The notes beneath the pieces were generated by a model, which was given only the letters and a program-made list of their open reading frames with translations, did not search any database and was not told the DNA's origin. A DNA stretch of 64,000 nt from positions 1 to 64,000 of the forward strand of contig NZ_JARGPK010000003.1 in the NCBI RefSeq assembly GCF_029212575.1. Reading direction: 5' to 3'. The DNA comes from Antarcticimicrobium sp. GTDB taxonomy: Bacteria > Pseudomonadota > Alphaproteobacteria > Rhodobacterales > Rhodobacteraceae. Below are positions 53,153 to 61,998 of the stretch, piece by piece; position 1 is the stretch's first letter; each line of letters starts with the position of its first letter. The position numbers and the translations under genes are program-made.

Positions 53153-54031
53153 TTAACGCAGGTCGGGAATTTTCCCGGCGTCCTCTGGCGGTTCGGCGGC
53201 GGCGCGCATCAGCCCGGCGAAGTCGAACAGCTTGGGGTCGAGCATATGGGAGGGGCGGATGTTCATCAGCGCCCGGAACATGACCTGCCGGCGCCCCGGT
53301 GCGTTCCTTTCCCAGCCGTCGAGAATCGCCTTGACCTGCTGGCGCTGCAACCCGTCCTGGCTGCCGCAGAGGTCGCAGGGGATGATCGGGTAGTTCATCG
53401 CGCGGGCGAACCTCTCGCAATCGGCCTCGGCCACATGCGCCAGCGGTCGGTAGACGAACAGGTCGCCCTCTTCGTTGACCAGCTTGGGCGGCATCGTCGC
53501 CAGCCGCCCGCCGTGAAACAGGTTCATGAAGAAGGTTTCGAGGATGTCGTCGCGGTGGTGGCCCAGAACCACCGCCGAGCAGCCCTCTTCGCGCGCGATC
53601 CGGTAGAGGTTGCCGCGCCGCAGCCGCGAGCACAGCGCGCAAAAGGTGCGCCCCTGGGGCACCTTGTCCATCACCACCGAATAGGTGTCCTGGTATTCGA
53701 TCCGGTGCGGCACCTGCATGCGTTCGAGAAACTCGGGCAGCACCGTGGCGGGAAAGCCGGGCTGACCCTGGTCGAGGTTGCAGGCGAGCAGATCCACCGG
53801 CAGCAGGCCGCGCCATTTCAATTCGTGGAGCACCGCGAGCAGCGTGTAACTGTCCTTGCCGCCCGACAGGCAGACCAGCCATTTCGGCCGTTTCTCTCCG
53901 CGTTCGACCATACCGTATTGCTCGACCGCCTCGCGGGTGGCGCGCACGATGCGCTTGCGCAGCTTCTTGAACTCCGTCGAGGAGGGCGCGCCGTGAAACA
54001 GCGGGTGGATATCGTCGGTTTCGTCGAACAT
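53153..54031 (-). CDS. ttcA: tRNA 2-thiocytidine biosynthesis protein TtcA
   Basis: Thiolates cytidine 32 of certain tRNAs in an ATP- and Fe-S-dependent reaction. Its 292 residues have the PP-loop SGGKDS (56-61) and the two CxxC pairs of TtcA, C131-A-L-C134 (with SRLRRG) and C219-D-L-C222, plus [17 protein letters not shown]. The tRNA-Arg(ACG) in this window has C at position 32, a known kind of s2C32 target in enterobacteria, so TtcA may act on it. Confidence 0.94.
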   Translation of the reverse strand: MFDETDDIHPLFHGAPSSTEFKKLRKRIVRATREAVEQYGMVERGEKRPKWLVCLSGGKDSYTLLAVLHELKWRGLLPVDLLACNLDQGQPGFPATVLPEFLERMQVPHRIEYQDTYSVVMDKVPQGRTFCALCSRLRRGNLYRIAREEGCSAVVLGHHRDDILETFFMNLFHGGRLATMPPKLVNEEGDLFVYRPLAHVAEADCERFARAMNYPIIPCDLCGSQDGLQRQQVKAILDGWERNAPGRRQVMFRALMNIRPSHMLDPKLFDFAGLMRAAAEPPEDAGKIPDLR

Positions 54032-54167
54032 GGCCCGGCTTTAGTGGAGTTGCGGGCATCCGGCAAGCGCCGCGCAATGCCACCGGCAAAGGCTATTGCC
54101 GCTTGTCAGCGCCTGTGGGCATTGCGTAGCCTTGATGCGTGTTCACGCGTTCCGATCCGGTGACAAA

Positions 54168-55886
54168 ATGCAGGACGACATCGACCCGCCGCCCGACACA
54201 ACGGCGGCAAGACCGGCCCGATCCCGGCGTGGCAGGCGCTGGGCGCCCTCGGGGGCGCTGGGGCTGCTGATCTTCGGCTTCGGCGCTGCCGCCGGGTTCC
54301 TGATCGCCTTTTCCGGCCTCGGCCTGCTGGAGGATTGGGCCGGCATCCTCTTGCTGGTGTTCCTGGCCACGCTGATGTTCATCGGCGCGATGGGGCTGCT
54401 GCTGTTTCTGTTCCGCAAGCCGCTGCTGCGGCGGCTGTTCGGCCTGGCCCGCACCGAGCTGGAAAGTTTCGCCGAGCCGCTGGCCGAGGTGGCGCGCAGC
54501 GCAGTGGACCGCAACCCGCAGCGGGCGACCGAGGCGGCGCGCGACCTGGCGCATATGGCGCTGGCGCGCTACGCCTGGATCTCGACGCGGCGCTGGATCA
54601 TCGGCTCGCTCACCGCGCTGATCGCGGCGATGGCAGCGCTTGCGGGCACGGCGCTGCTGTTCCGGCAGAACCAGCTGTTGCAGGACCAGTCGCAGCTTCT
54701 GGCCGAGCAGAACACGCGGATCGACCGGCAGATCACGCTGGAGACCTATACCGTGCAACTGGCCGAGGCGGCGCGCAACGCGCAGCTTGTCGTCGAGATC
54801 ACCGCCATCGCCGCCGAACTGGGCGCCGCGGTGGACCGCGCAATGCAGGCGCAGGGCGTGCCCGAGACCGGCGCGGGCGGGCGCACCGCCGACGGGGCGA
54901 TGCCGGTGCTCGACCCGTTGCAGGATCTCGATCTGGGTCTGATCATGCGGATCAGCGCGGCCAGCCGGGCGACGCGGCCCTATCGGTTCCTGCGCGGCGG
55001 TATCCGCAGCGAGGATCAATCCGCCATCCTGCGCGCCGCGCTGGAACGGCGCCGCACCGATCTGCCCAAGACGCTTGCCGCCATGGGCGCGGCCTTTGGT
55101 TGGGACGAGGGCACCGGCGCGGCGCTCGACCTTGTCGACCGACCGGCCAGCCCCGAGCGCGGGCAGCTGCTGACGGCGCTGCTGCAATCGGGCATTCGCG
55201 ACACCGAGGTGCTGGGGTTCTACGGGCTGGACCTGTCCTATGCCTATGCGCCGGGCTCGATCCTGCCGGCGGTGTCGGCGCAACTGGGGCAACTCAGCTA
55301 TGCCGACCTGTCCTTCGGTCAGCTGTTCGAATGCGATTTCGGCGGCGCGTCGCTCTATAGTGCGCGGTTTCGTAAGGCGCATCTGCGCGATGTCTCCTTT
55401 GCCTCGGTCCCGGGGCAGGCGGTCAAGGGGCCGTTCCAACGCGGTGACGTCACCTATGACACCAACCTCTCGGGGGCCGATTTCAGCGGCGCCTACCTGT
55501 TGCGGCCCGGGTTCGCCGGGGTGAACGGGCTGGCGCTGCAATTCGACGGCGCTGCGCTGGTCGAGGCGGATTTCAGCGATGCGAGCCTGGCCGCCTCGAC
55601 CTTTCGCGGGGCGGTGATCCTGGGGTCGACGTTCGACGGGGCGGATCTGCGGTCAGTCGATTTCGACGGCGCGATCCTGGTGGGCGGCGATGCGCTGGAC
55701 CGGCTGGTCGGGGCGGCGGCACCGGGCAGCTTCGTGCCCGACCGCTTTGCACTGGAGCCGGTGGAGATCACCGCGGCGCTGGAGGTGGAGGCGCTTTACC
55801 GGGTGATGGAGCCTGAGGAGCTGGAGGCGCGGGTCGAGGGGCGCGGGCTCTACCGGGTGCGGCGGGTGAAACCGTTCGAGGAGTGA
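54168..55886 (+). CDS. Pentapeptide-repeat membrane protein of unknown function
   Basis: A 572-residue protein I cannot name. Two membrane helices (about 33-55 and 61-83) follow a basic N-terminus, a third lies near 145-165, and a coiled-coil-like stretch comes next (NQLLQDQSQLLAEQNTRIDR). The C-terminal part has pentapeptide-repeat-type A(D/N)LXX units: YADLSFGQLFECDFGGASL, SGADFSGAYL, VEADFSDASLAASTFRGAVI and DGADLRSVDFDGAIL (roughly 385-510). Such repeats form a square beta-helix, often a protein-interaction surface. It is the only plus-strand gene between 46 and 57 kb. Alternative starts at 54096 and 54135 add residues without membrane character. Confidence 0.7.
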   Translation: MQDDIDPPPDTTAARPARSRRGRRWAPSGALGLLIFGFGAAAGFLIAFSGLGLLEDWAGILLLVFLATLMFIGAMGLLLFLFRKPLLRRLFGLARTELESFAEPLAEVARSAVDRNPQRATEAARDLAHMALARYAWISTRRWIIGSLTALIAAMAALAGTALLFRQNQLLQDQSQLLAEQNTRIDRQITLETYTVQLAEAARNAQLVVEITAIAAELGAAVDRAMQAQGVPETGAGGRTADGAMPVLDPLQDLDLGLIMRISAASRATRPYRFLRGGIRSEDQSAILRAALERRRTDLPKTLAAMGAAFGWDEGTGAALDLVDRPASPERGQLLTALLQSGIRDTEVLGFYGLDLSYAYAPGSILPAVSAQLGQLSYADLSFGQLFECDFGGASLYSARFRKAHLRDVSFASVPGQAVKGPFQRGDVTYDTNLSGADFSGAYLLRPGFAGVNGLALQFDGAALVEADFSDASLAASTFRGAVILGSTFDGADLRSVDFDGAILVGGDALDRLVGAAAPGSFVPDRFALEPVEITAALEVEALYRVMEPEELEARVEGRGLYRVRRVKPFEE

Positions 55887-55896
55887 GGCGGCAGGC

Positions 55897-56139
55897 TCAG
55901 CCCCTGGGCTTTGCCTTTGGCTCCGGCACCGGATCATAACCGTCGCTGCCCAGCGGGTGACAGCGGCCGATGCGGCGCAGCGCCAGCCAGCTCCCGCGCA
56001 GCGCACCGTGTTTTTCAAGCGCCTCCAGCGCATAGGCGCTGCAGGTGGGTTGATAGCGGCAGTTATGCCCGACCCAGGGCGAAAAGATCAGCCGATAGGC
56101 ATAAACGGGCAGGGCGACGATACGGGCGAGCGGGGTCAT
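55897..56139 (-). CDS. yidD: Membrane protein insertion efficiency factor YidD
   Basis: A small amphipathic membrane-associated protein thought to help YidC-dependent insertion. Its 80 residues have the family core LPVYAYRLIFSPWVGHNCRY, QPTCSAYALEALEKHGALRG and RRIGRCHPLGSDGYDPVP, with the three conserved cysteines. It overlaps rnpA by four bases in the common rpmH-rnpA-yidD order. Confidence 0.95.
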   Translation of the reverse strand: MTPLARIVALPVYAYRLIFSPWVGHNCRYQPTCSAYALEALEKHGALRGSWLALRRIGRCHPLGSDGYDPVPEPKAKPRG

Positions 56140-56585
56140 GGGCGGGGCTTCTTGCGGTCGGCGTGCAGTTTCGACAGCGCATATCTAAGATCGCCCAGCA
56201 GCGTCTCATAGGGGGCTGCGACAGTTGTGCCGTGTCGCCCGATCAGCACGTAGTCCCATCCGTCATGGCCGAGGTCGGGCAGCACCGCGCGCGCCACCGC
56301 GCGCAGCCGACGCCTGGCGCGGTTGCGGGCCACGGCGTTGCCGACCTTCTTGGAACAGGTAAAGCCGACGCGGGTGCCGGTCGCCGGATGCCCCTCGGGG
56401 CGGCGGCGGGCCTGCACCACCATCGTCGCGGTCGCCTGGCGCCTTGCGCGGGAGGTGGCGAGGAATTCGGCCCGTTTGCGCAGGGTTTGCGGTGGGTGGG
56501 GCCTGGCCGGGGCCGGGCATGACGAAACCGCCGGGGGCGTGTTCCCCGTTTTGGATTCGGGGGCCTCCGGCGGTGTCGATGTCAT
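56136..56585 (-). CDS. rnpA: Ribonuclease P protein component
   Basis: The protein subunit of RNase P, which trims tRNA 5' leaders with the rnpB RNA. Of its 149 residues the first 35 or so are a Pro-rich extension of a kind often seen in Rhodobacteraceae. The core starts TLRKRAEFLATSRARRQATA and has the RNR signature as RVGFTCSKKVGNAVARNRAR with RRLRA. A start within the extension cannot be ruled out. rpmH ends 20 bases upstream. Confidence 0.93.
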   Translation of the reverse strand: MTSTPPEAPESKTGNTPPAVSSCPAPARPHPPQTLRKRAEFLATSRARRQATATMVVQARRRPEGHPATGTRVGFTCSKKVGNAVARNRARRRLRAVARAVLPDLGHDGWDYVLIGRHGTTVAAPYETLLGDLRYALSKLHADRKKPRP

Positions 56586-56604
56586 CGGAACCTGTCTTGA
56601 GGCG

Positions 56605-56739
56605 TTACGCGCTCAGCGACTTGCGGCCGCGCGCACGGCGGGCGTTCAGGATCTTGCGGCCGGCCTTGGTGGCCATGCGGGCGCGGAAGCCGTGGCGCCG
56701 CTTGCGAACGAGGTTCGAGGGTTGAAAGGTGCGTTTCAT
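56605..56739 (-). CDS. rpmH: 50S ribosomal protein L34
   Basis: A 44-residue basic protein of the large subunit: [20 protein letters not shown] at the start, then [20 protein letters not shown] and a KSLSA end. The conserved sequence leaves no doubt despite its size. It heads the rpmH-rnpA-yidD operon; GGAGACGG lies about five bases before the ATG. Confidence 0.97.
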
Positions 56740-57037
56740 CGCTCCGTCTCCAGTCTAGCGGTCGGGTGCGGCGCAGATTCGCCCCCCGGTCATGTTCGGA
56801 GCCCGTCCTTTACGGGCAGTCGCGGCGTAAGTCAAACCCCGGCAGGGCGTTTCCGGGGGGCTTTGCAACAAAATCCGCCGCGGCGGGGCGCGCAATGTTA
56901 CAAACCCTGTTGCTGCGGCCGCTTTCGTCACGATTTCGCGCCGGGCCATCACCGGAGCGTGAAGCCCCCTGTCGCTTTTTGCCCCGGTGGCGCATCTTCG
57001 AGGTGAGGCCACCGCAGGCAAGAGGACCGGACCGAGG
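56740..57037. other. Divergent intergenic region between rpmH and the TVP38-like gene
   Basis: About 300 bases without a gene. The rpmH-operon promoter must lie here on the minus strand. A chromosomal origin is sometimes found near rpmH in other bacteria, but no run of DnaA-box (TTATCCACA-type) sequences is visible. A short palindromic CCGCCGCGGCGGGG lies near the middle. Confidence 0.5.
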
Positions 57038-57778
57038 ATGACGGAGACGCAGATCATGAAGACCCCCCGTGCGCGCCGCCTGCTGCGGCATGCTCCTCTG
57101 GCCGTGGTGCTGATGGTGGCGGCGCTGGGGGCGGTGATGCTCGGCGATGCGCTGAGTTTCGACACGCTGCGCGACAACCGGGCGGCGCTGCTGGCCTTCC
57201 GCGACGCCAATTTCGCCGGGTTGGTGCTGATCTTTGTCGGCACCTACGTGGGAATCGTCGCCTTTTCGCTGCCGGGGGCGGCGGTGGCCTCGGTTACCGG
57301 CGGGTTCCTCTTTGGTCTGGCGCTGGGCACGGTGTTCAACGTGCTCTCGGCGACCATCGGGGCGGCGGCGATCTTTCTCGTGGCGCGCTGGGGCCCGGGG
57401 CGGGCCCTGAGCGCGCGCATGGACGCCTCGGAGGGGCGGCTGCAACGGCTGCGCGAGGGGCTGCGCGAACATGAGATCAGCATGCTGTTCCTGCTGCGGC
57501 TGGTGCCGGCGGTGCCGTTCTTTGTCGCCAACCTGCTGCCGGCGCTGGTCGGCGTGCGGTTCTGGAATTTCCTCTGGACCACGGCGCTGGGCATCGTGCC
57601 CGGGGCCATCGTGTTCACCTGGATCGGCGTCGGGCTGGGCGAGGTTTTTGCCCGGGGCGAGAGCCCCGACCTGTCGCTGGTCCGGGAACCGTACATTCTG
57701 GGGCCGATTCTGGGGCTTTGCGCGCTGGCCGCGCTGCCGATCCTGGTCAAGCTGCTGCGCGGCGGCAAGGAGGTATAG
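57038..57778 (+). CDS. TVP38/TMEM64 (DedA-like) family membrane protein
   Basis: A 246-residue cytoplasmic membrane protein of the SNARE-associated/VTT family, with members linked to lipid flipping or membrane homeostasis; the role here is unknown. The core has FSLPGAAVASVTGGFLFGLALG (near 75), FLVARWGPGRALSARM, LRLVPAVPFFVANLLPALVG (near 150) and LGIVPGAIVFTWIGVGLG. It ends five bases before a flavin disulfide oxidoreductase gene. I recall this pairing as recurrent in proteobacteria, so a shared role is likely. A start at 57056 is also possible. Confidence 0.85.
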   Translation: MTETQIMKTPRARRLLRHAPLAVVLMVAALGAVMLGDALSFDTLRDNRAALLAFRDANFAGLVLIFVGTYVGIVAFSLPGAAVASVTGGFLFGLALGTVFNVLSATIGAAAIFLVARWGPGRALSARMDASEGRLQRLREGLREHEISMLFLLRLVPAVPFFVANLLPALVGVRFWNFLWTTALGIVPGAIVFTWIGVGLGEVFARGESPDLSLVREPYILGPILGLCALAALPILVKLLRGGKEV

Positions 57779-57783
57779 GCGGG

Positions 57784-59202
57784 ATGGAGCGGATCAAGAC
57801 CGACCTTCTGGTGATCGGCGCGGGCTCCGGCGGGCTGTCGGTGGCCGCGGGCGCGGCACAGATGGGCGCCCGGGTGGTGCTGCTGGAAGGCCACCGGATG
57901 GGGGGCGATTGCCTGAACTACGGTTGCGTCCCCTCCAAGGCGCTGATCGCCGCGGCCAAGGCGGCGCACGGGCAGGCGACGGCGGGGACATTCGGCCTGG
58001 CCAGCGTTGTGCCGCAGGTGGACTATGCCGCAGTCATGGATCACGTGGCCGATGTGATCGGCCGGATCGAACCGATGGACAGCCAGGAACGATTCGAGGG
58101 CCTCGGCGTGCGGGTGATCCGGGAGTATGGACATTTCCTCTCCGCGCGTGAGGTGCAGGCGGGGGAACACCTGATCCGTGCGCGGCGGGTGGTGATCGCC
58201 ACCGGCTCCTCGCCGCTGGTGCCGCCGATTCCGGGCCTGGCCGAGGTGCCTTACCTGACCAACGAGACGCTCTTCGACCTGCGAGAGCGGCCCGAACATC
58301 TGCTGATCATCGGCGGCGGGCCGATCGGGATGGAGATGGCGCAGGCGCACGCAAGGCTGGGCTGCAGGGTCACGGTGATCGAGGGCGACCGCGCGCTCAA
58401 TCGCGACGACCCGGAGCTGGCCGGGGTGGTGCGTGAAACCCTGCGCGACGAGGGGGTGGAGATCGCCGAAGGCGCGAAGGTGGCCCGGGTTTCCGGCACG
58501 ACGGAGGCCATCGAGGTCGCGGCCGAGGACGGCCGGACCTTCTTCGGCACGCACCTGTTGGTGGCGGTGGGACGCAAACCCAACCTGGACCGGCTGAACC
58601 TGCAGGCGGCGGGGATCGAGACCACGCGGGCGGGGGTGCGCGTGGACGCCGGGCTGCGCACGACCAACCGCCGGGTCTATGCCATCGGCGACGTGGCGGG
58701 CGGGCTGCAGTTCACCCATGTGGCGGGCTACCACGCCGGGGTCATCATCCGTTCTGCCCTGTTCGGTCTGCCGTCCAGGGCGAAAGAGACGCATATCCCG
58801 CGCGTCACCTATACCGCGCCGGAACTGGCGCAGGTCGGACTGAGCGAGGCCGAGGCGCGCGAGGTCCACGGCGCGCGGCTGGAGGTGGTGCGGTTCGACT
58901 ACGCCCATAACGACCGGGCCATCGCCGAACGCGAAACGGCGGGCTTTGCCAAGGTCATGGTGGTCAAGGGGCGCCCTGTCGGCGCCAGCATCGTCGGCCA
59001 CCAGGCGGGTGAATTGATCGGGTTCTGGGCGCTGGCGCTGGCCAATGGGCTGAAGATGGGCCAGATCGCCGCGATGGTCGCGCCCTATCCGACCATCGGC
59101 GAGCTTAACAAACGGGTGGCGGGGGCCTATTTCTCACCCAGGTTGTTTGATAGTCAGATGGTCAAACGGGTGGTCGGGACGGTGCAGAGCTGGCTGCCCT
59201 GA
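57784..59202 (+). CDS. Pyridine nucleotide-disulfide oxidoreductase (mercuric reductase / Lpd-like)
   Basis: A 472-residue flavoprotein. The FAD site is VIGAGSGGLSVAAGA (10-24) and the redox-active disulfide C43-LNYG-C48 (GGDCLNYGCVPSK). The NAD(P) site is LIIGGGPIGMEMAQAHARLG, and YAIGDVAGG is the second FAD motif. In dihydrolipoamide dehydrogenase and glutathione reductase a His-Glu pair near the end acts as base; here the segment reads APYPTIGELNKR, with Tyr in place of His. It is therefore probably neither of those enzymes and not a MerA with the usual C-terminal Cys pair. The partner is likely the TVP38-like gene just upstream. Confidence 0.85.
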   Translation: MERIKTDLLVIGAGSGGLSVAAGAAQMGARVVLLEGHRMGGDCLNYGCVPSKALIAAAKAAHGQATAGTFGLASVVPQVDYAAVMDHVADVIGRIEPMDSQERFEGLGVRVIREYGHFLSAREVQAGEHLIRARRVVIATGSSPLVPPIPGLAEVPYLTNETLFDLRERPEHLLIIGGGPIGMEMAQAHARLGCRVTVIEGDRALNRDDPELAGVVRETLRDEGVEIAEGAKVARVSGTTEAIEVAAEDGRTFFGTHLLVAVGRKPNLDRLNLQAAGIETTRAGVRVDAGLRTTNRRVYAIGDVAGGLQFTHVAGYHAGVIIRSALFGLPSRAKETHIPRVTYTAPELAQVGLSEAEAREVHGARLEVVRFDYAHNDRAIAERETAGFAKVMVVKGRPVGASIVGHQAGELIGFWALALANGLKMGQIAAMVAPYPTIGELNKRVAGAYFSPRLFDSQMVKRVVGTVQSWLP

Positions 59203-59216
59203 CCTGAAAGGGCTGC

Positions 59217-60617
59217 ATGCTGAATACGCTTTCGGGCCGGTTCCTGATCCTGACCACGGTCTTCGTGATGCTGGCCGAGGTGCTGATCTTCGTGCCGTCA
59301 ATCGCACGGTTCCGGGTCGATTACCTGACCGACCGGCTGGAGCGCGCGCAGATCGCGTCGATGGCGCTTTTGGCCGACGACATGCTGGAGACCGATCTGG
59401 AGGCGGAGCTTTTGCGCAACGCCGGGGTGTTCAACGTGGTGCTGCGCCGCGACGAGATGCGGCAGCTGATGCTTTCCTCGCCGATCCCGGAGCCGATCGC
59501 GGCAACCTATGACCTGCGCCACGCGGGCGCGGCGATGCTGATCCGCGACGCGCTGGTCCGGCTGTTTACCCGGGAAAACCAGATCGTGCGGGTGATCGGC
59601 GCGCCCACCCGTGACGCCGGGCGGCTGATCGAGGTGACGATGGAGACCGCGCCGCTGCGCATGGCGATGATCGACTACGGGCTGCGCATCCTGCTGCTGT
59701 CGGCGGTAATCTCGGTGTTCACCGCTGTTCTGCTCTTTGTCGCCGTGCAGCGGGTTCTGGTGCGGCCGATCAAGGGCGTGGTGGGCTACATGAAACGCTA
59801 TGCCGCCGCCCCCGAGGATGCGCGCGGGATCATCCAGCCCCGCGCCGGGGTAAGCGAACTGCGCGAGGCCGAAGAGGCGCTGCAGACGCTGCAGATCGAG
59901 CTGACGCAATTGTTGAAGCAGCGCGAGCGCATGGCACAGCTTGGCGGCGCGGTGGCCAAGGTGAGCCACGATCTGCGCAACATCCTGACCAGCGCGCAGC
60001 TGTTCACCGACCGGATCGAGGCGATCGAGGATCCGCGCGTGCGGCGGCTGGCGCCCAAGCTGGTCGGCTCGATCACCCGCGCGGTGACACTGTGCGAAAG
60101 CACGCTGGCCTTTGGCCGCGCCGAAGAGGCGCCGCCGGGGCTGCGGCTGGTCGGGCTGGCCGGTATCGCCGAGGAGGTGATCGAGGGCGAACGCCTGGCC
60201 GCCGGCAACGGCGAGGTGGTGCTGGAAAACGCGGTTCCCCCGGCGCTGCAGCTGCGGGCCGATCCCGAACAGCTCTACCGGGTGTTGCTGAACCTGGTTC
60301 GAAACGCGCGGCAGGCCATCGAGGCGAGCCGTCGCCCGGGCAAGGTTACCCTGAGCGCGCGCGAGGACGACGAGGCCTGGTGGATCGAGATTGTGGATAC
60401 CGGCCCGGGCCTGCCCGCAAAGGCGCGCGACAACCTGTTCACCCCGTTCCGCGGCGGCGCACGGGCCGGCGGCGCCGGGCTGGGGCTGGCGATCTCGGCC
60501 GAACTGGTGCGCGGGCACGGCGGCACCCTGGAGCTGGTCCGAACCGGCGACAAGGGCACGGTTTTCACCATCCGGCTGCCGCGTTCGATGTCTGGGCTGG
60601 ACGCCGCCGGGGTCTGA
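59217..60617 (+). CDS. Membrane sensor histidine kinase
   Basis: A 466-residue two-component kinase. A first helix (about 8-25) and a second (about 158-180) bracket a periplasmic sensor region of about 130 residues. A HAMP-like linker and short coiled coil follow (EAEEALQTLQIELTQLLKQR). The phosphorylation site is H251 in KVSHDLRNILTSA. The ATPase domain has N-box NLVRNARQAIEA, G1 DTGPGLP and G2 GGAGLGLAIS. No response regulator gene is adjacent, so it is an orphan here. The gene starts 14 bases after the flavoprotein gene. Confidence 0.9.
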   Translation: MLNTLSGRFLILTTVFVMLAEVLIFVPSIARFRVDYLTDRLERAQIASMALLADDMLETDLEAELLRNAGVFNVVLRRDEMRQLMLSSPIPEPIAATYDLRHAGAAMLIRDALVRLFTRENQIVRVIGAPTRDAGRLIEVTMETAPLRMAMIDYGLRILLLSAVISVFTAVLLFVAVQRVLVRPIKGVVGYMKRYAAAPEDARGIIQPRAGVSELREAEEALQTLQIELTQLLKQRERMAQLGGAVAKVSHDLRNILTSAQLFTDRIEAIEDPRVRRLAPKLVGSITRAVTLCESTLAFGRAEEAPPGLRLVGLAGIAEEVIEGERLAAGNGEVVLENAVPPALQLRADPEQLYRVLLNLVRNARQAIEASRRPGKVTLSAREDDEAWWIEIVDTGPGLPAKARDNLFTPFRGGARAGGAGLGLAISAELVRGHGGTLELVRTGDKGTVFTIRLPRSMSGLDAAGV

Positions 60618-60710
60618 AGCCGGGTTCAGAACACGCCGGTGAAAAGGGCGAAAAAACCTGCAAAATGGGTTGCAAAGCCCGAAACCCGGCGGTACATGCA
60701 GGGCCTTAGT

Positions 60711-60787
60711 GGACCGATAGCTCAGCTGGATAGAGTACCTGACTACGAATCAGGGGGTCGGGGGTTCGAATCCTCCTCGGTCCGCCA
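60711..60787 (+). tRNA. tRNA-Arg (anticodon ACG), CCA encoded
   Basis: The acceptor stem GGACCGA pairs with TCGGTCC, followed by G and an encoded CCA. The D arm is GCTC...GAGT. The anticodon stem CCTGA/TCAGG holds the loop CTACGAA with anticodon ACG (60745-60747), and the T arm is GGGGG TTCGAAT CCTCC. The A34 should be edited to inosine by TadA to read CGU, CGC and CGA. The DNA to its right changes character, so it may be an integration site. Confidence 0.97.
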
Positions 60788-60955
60788 ATAAAATCAATGA
60801 CTTAGGCGGAATTTCCCACTATTGGACAAATTCGGTGTCCGACGTGTGTCCGATTTTTTCGTGAACCTGTGGAGGCTTTGGTCTCCGGGCTTCGTCCGAA
60901 GTTCCTGCCTCATGAATCACATCACACCTGGTGCCCTCACAACATCGATTCGCTG
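60788..60955. other. Junction region downstream of tRNA-Arg
   Basis: About 170 bases without a gene, more AT-rich than the left side. It contains CCGATTTTTTCG, which could end the tRNA transcript, and two GTGTCCGA copies a few bases apart. No integrase start and no copy of the tRNA 3' end were found here. Confidence 0.5.
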
Positions 60956-61309
60956 TTACCCGATCCGTTCGCCCGACGGCTTCTCAAGATACAGACGGTA
61001 CTCGTGCGAGCCGAGTTTCTCGAAGATCACGACGTCGCCTATCTCGGCCCCGCTGTCGGACAGGACGAGCTTGGCGAAGGACCGGGATCGGAAGAACTCC
61101 CGTGGTCCCTTGCCGTCTGGATAGCTGGGAATGTCGGTATCAACCGCATGGTGGCGCCAGCGGAGCCTGAGTGCAGCCGGCGCCGGGCTGTGCTTGTCGT
61201 TGGAGCCGATCACGTCCGGCGGCAAAAGGTGCCTGAACGGCGTCAGGGTGATGCGGAAGGCCTTGAGGTTCCCGGCGGTGATCGGGCGGCTGCGGTATTC
61301 GGTCGTCAT
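60956..61309 (-). CDS. Hypothetical protein, about 117 residues
   Basis: No family recognised. Coding character is supported by GC-rich third positions like the chromosome. The C-terminal half looks like a compact beta domain (FAKLVLSDSGAEIGDVVIFE, then HEYRLYLEKPSGERIG), a pattern seen in small DNA-binding pseudobarrels, but that is weak. The N-terminus (ITLTPFRHLLPPDVIGSNDK) has no obvious motif. It stands alone beside the tRNA, reading towards it. Confidence 0.5.
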   Translation of the reverse strand: MTTEYRSRPITAGNLKAFRITLTPFRHLLPPDVIGSNDKHSPAPAALRLRWRHHAVDTDIPSYPDGKGPREFFRSRSFAKLVLSDSGAEIGDVVIFEKLGSHEYRLYLEKPSGERIG

Positions 61310-61998
61310 TCTGCGGCGGTTTTCTTGCGGCGGGTTCGTCTGGCCGCAATGGGCCGTTCACGTCATCGCGGCAGAGACGGGCGGGGAGCCGTCATTCGCC
61401 GCACCGGCCACGAACAGCAGCAATGCGCAGTTCGCGTCATTTGCAAAGCCGCGGGATCTAGCGGCAGGAGGAACGACGCATGCTGCAGGCGCGTCGGTAA
61501 CGCCGCCCTTCGCCGCAGGTGCAGGCCCAAAGCGGGTCGAAGAGCCTGTGGCAAACTGCGAAAGAGAAGTTCCGGAACGGCGATGAGGAGCCAGCAGGGC
61601 AATAGGCTCGGCAATAAGGTTTCCCTCTCAGCTCCAGCGACGGAGTGCGAAAATTTGAAGTTGATCTGACTGTCTACTTACGGTTTCGAAGGGAGCACCG
61701 GACCGGAAGCCACGAATGACAACGATGGCGGTAAACCTGCCGATTACACAGCATTAAAGGAACCACAGCAATGGGCTCGGACCGGACTTTCGGCGGTGGG
61801 GCAGTAGGGCCGCGGCGACTTCGCATCCAAGCTCTGCCATCGTTTGACCGCATGCAGCCCAAACTCGACATTCATGCCGGGCGTAGCATGCTACCGCCCC
61901 CGTTGCCCGAACGGCGGAGAGCGGTCGTTTCGCAACATTGCTCTGCCTTCGAAACGGGGCGACCGATAGCAGCGCTCAATCGTAGTTCCGCATAATCA
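61310..61998. other. Gene-poor region with a possible SEC-C-like fragment
   Basis: About 690 bases without a credible complete gene. On the minus strand an open stretch at 61458-61673 lacks a start codon but ends with a C-T-CGEGRRYRRAC segment that resembles the SEC-C zinc motif (CPCGSGKKYKKC). It may be the tail of a decayed gene. Short open frames on both strands overlap each other and show no family features. Confidence 0.35.

Noticed and set aside
56740-57037. Possible replication origin near rpmH
   Set aside because: No cluster of DnaA boxes or AT-rich unwinding element is visible, and dnaA/dnaN are absent.
60822-61669. Plus-strand open frames after the tRNA (60822-61124 and 60869-61669), considered as an integrase remnant
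   Set aside because: No tyrosine recombinase motifs (R...HxxR...Y) are present, and part is antisense to the better supported gene at 60956-61309.
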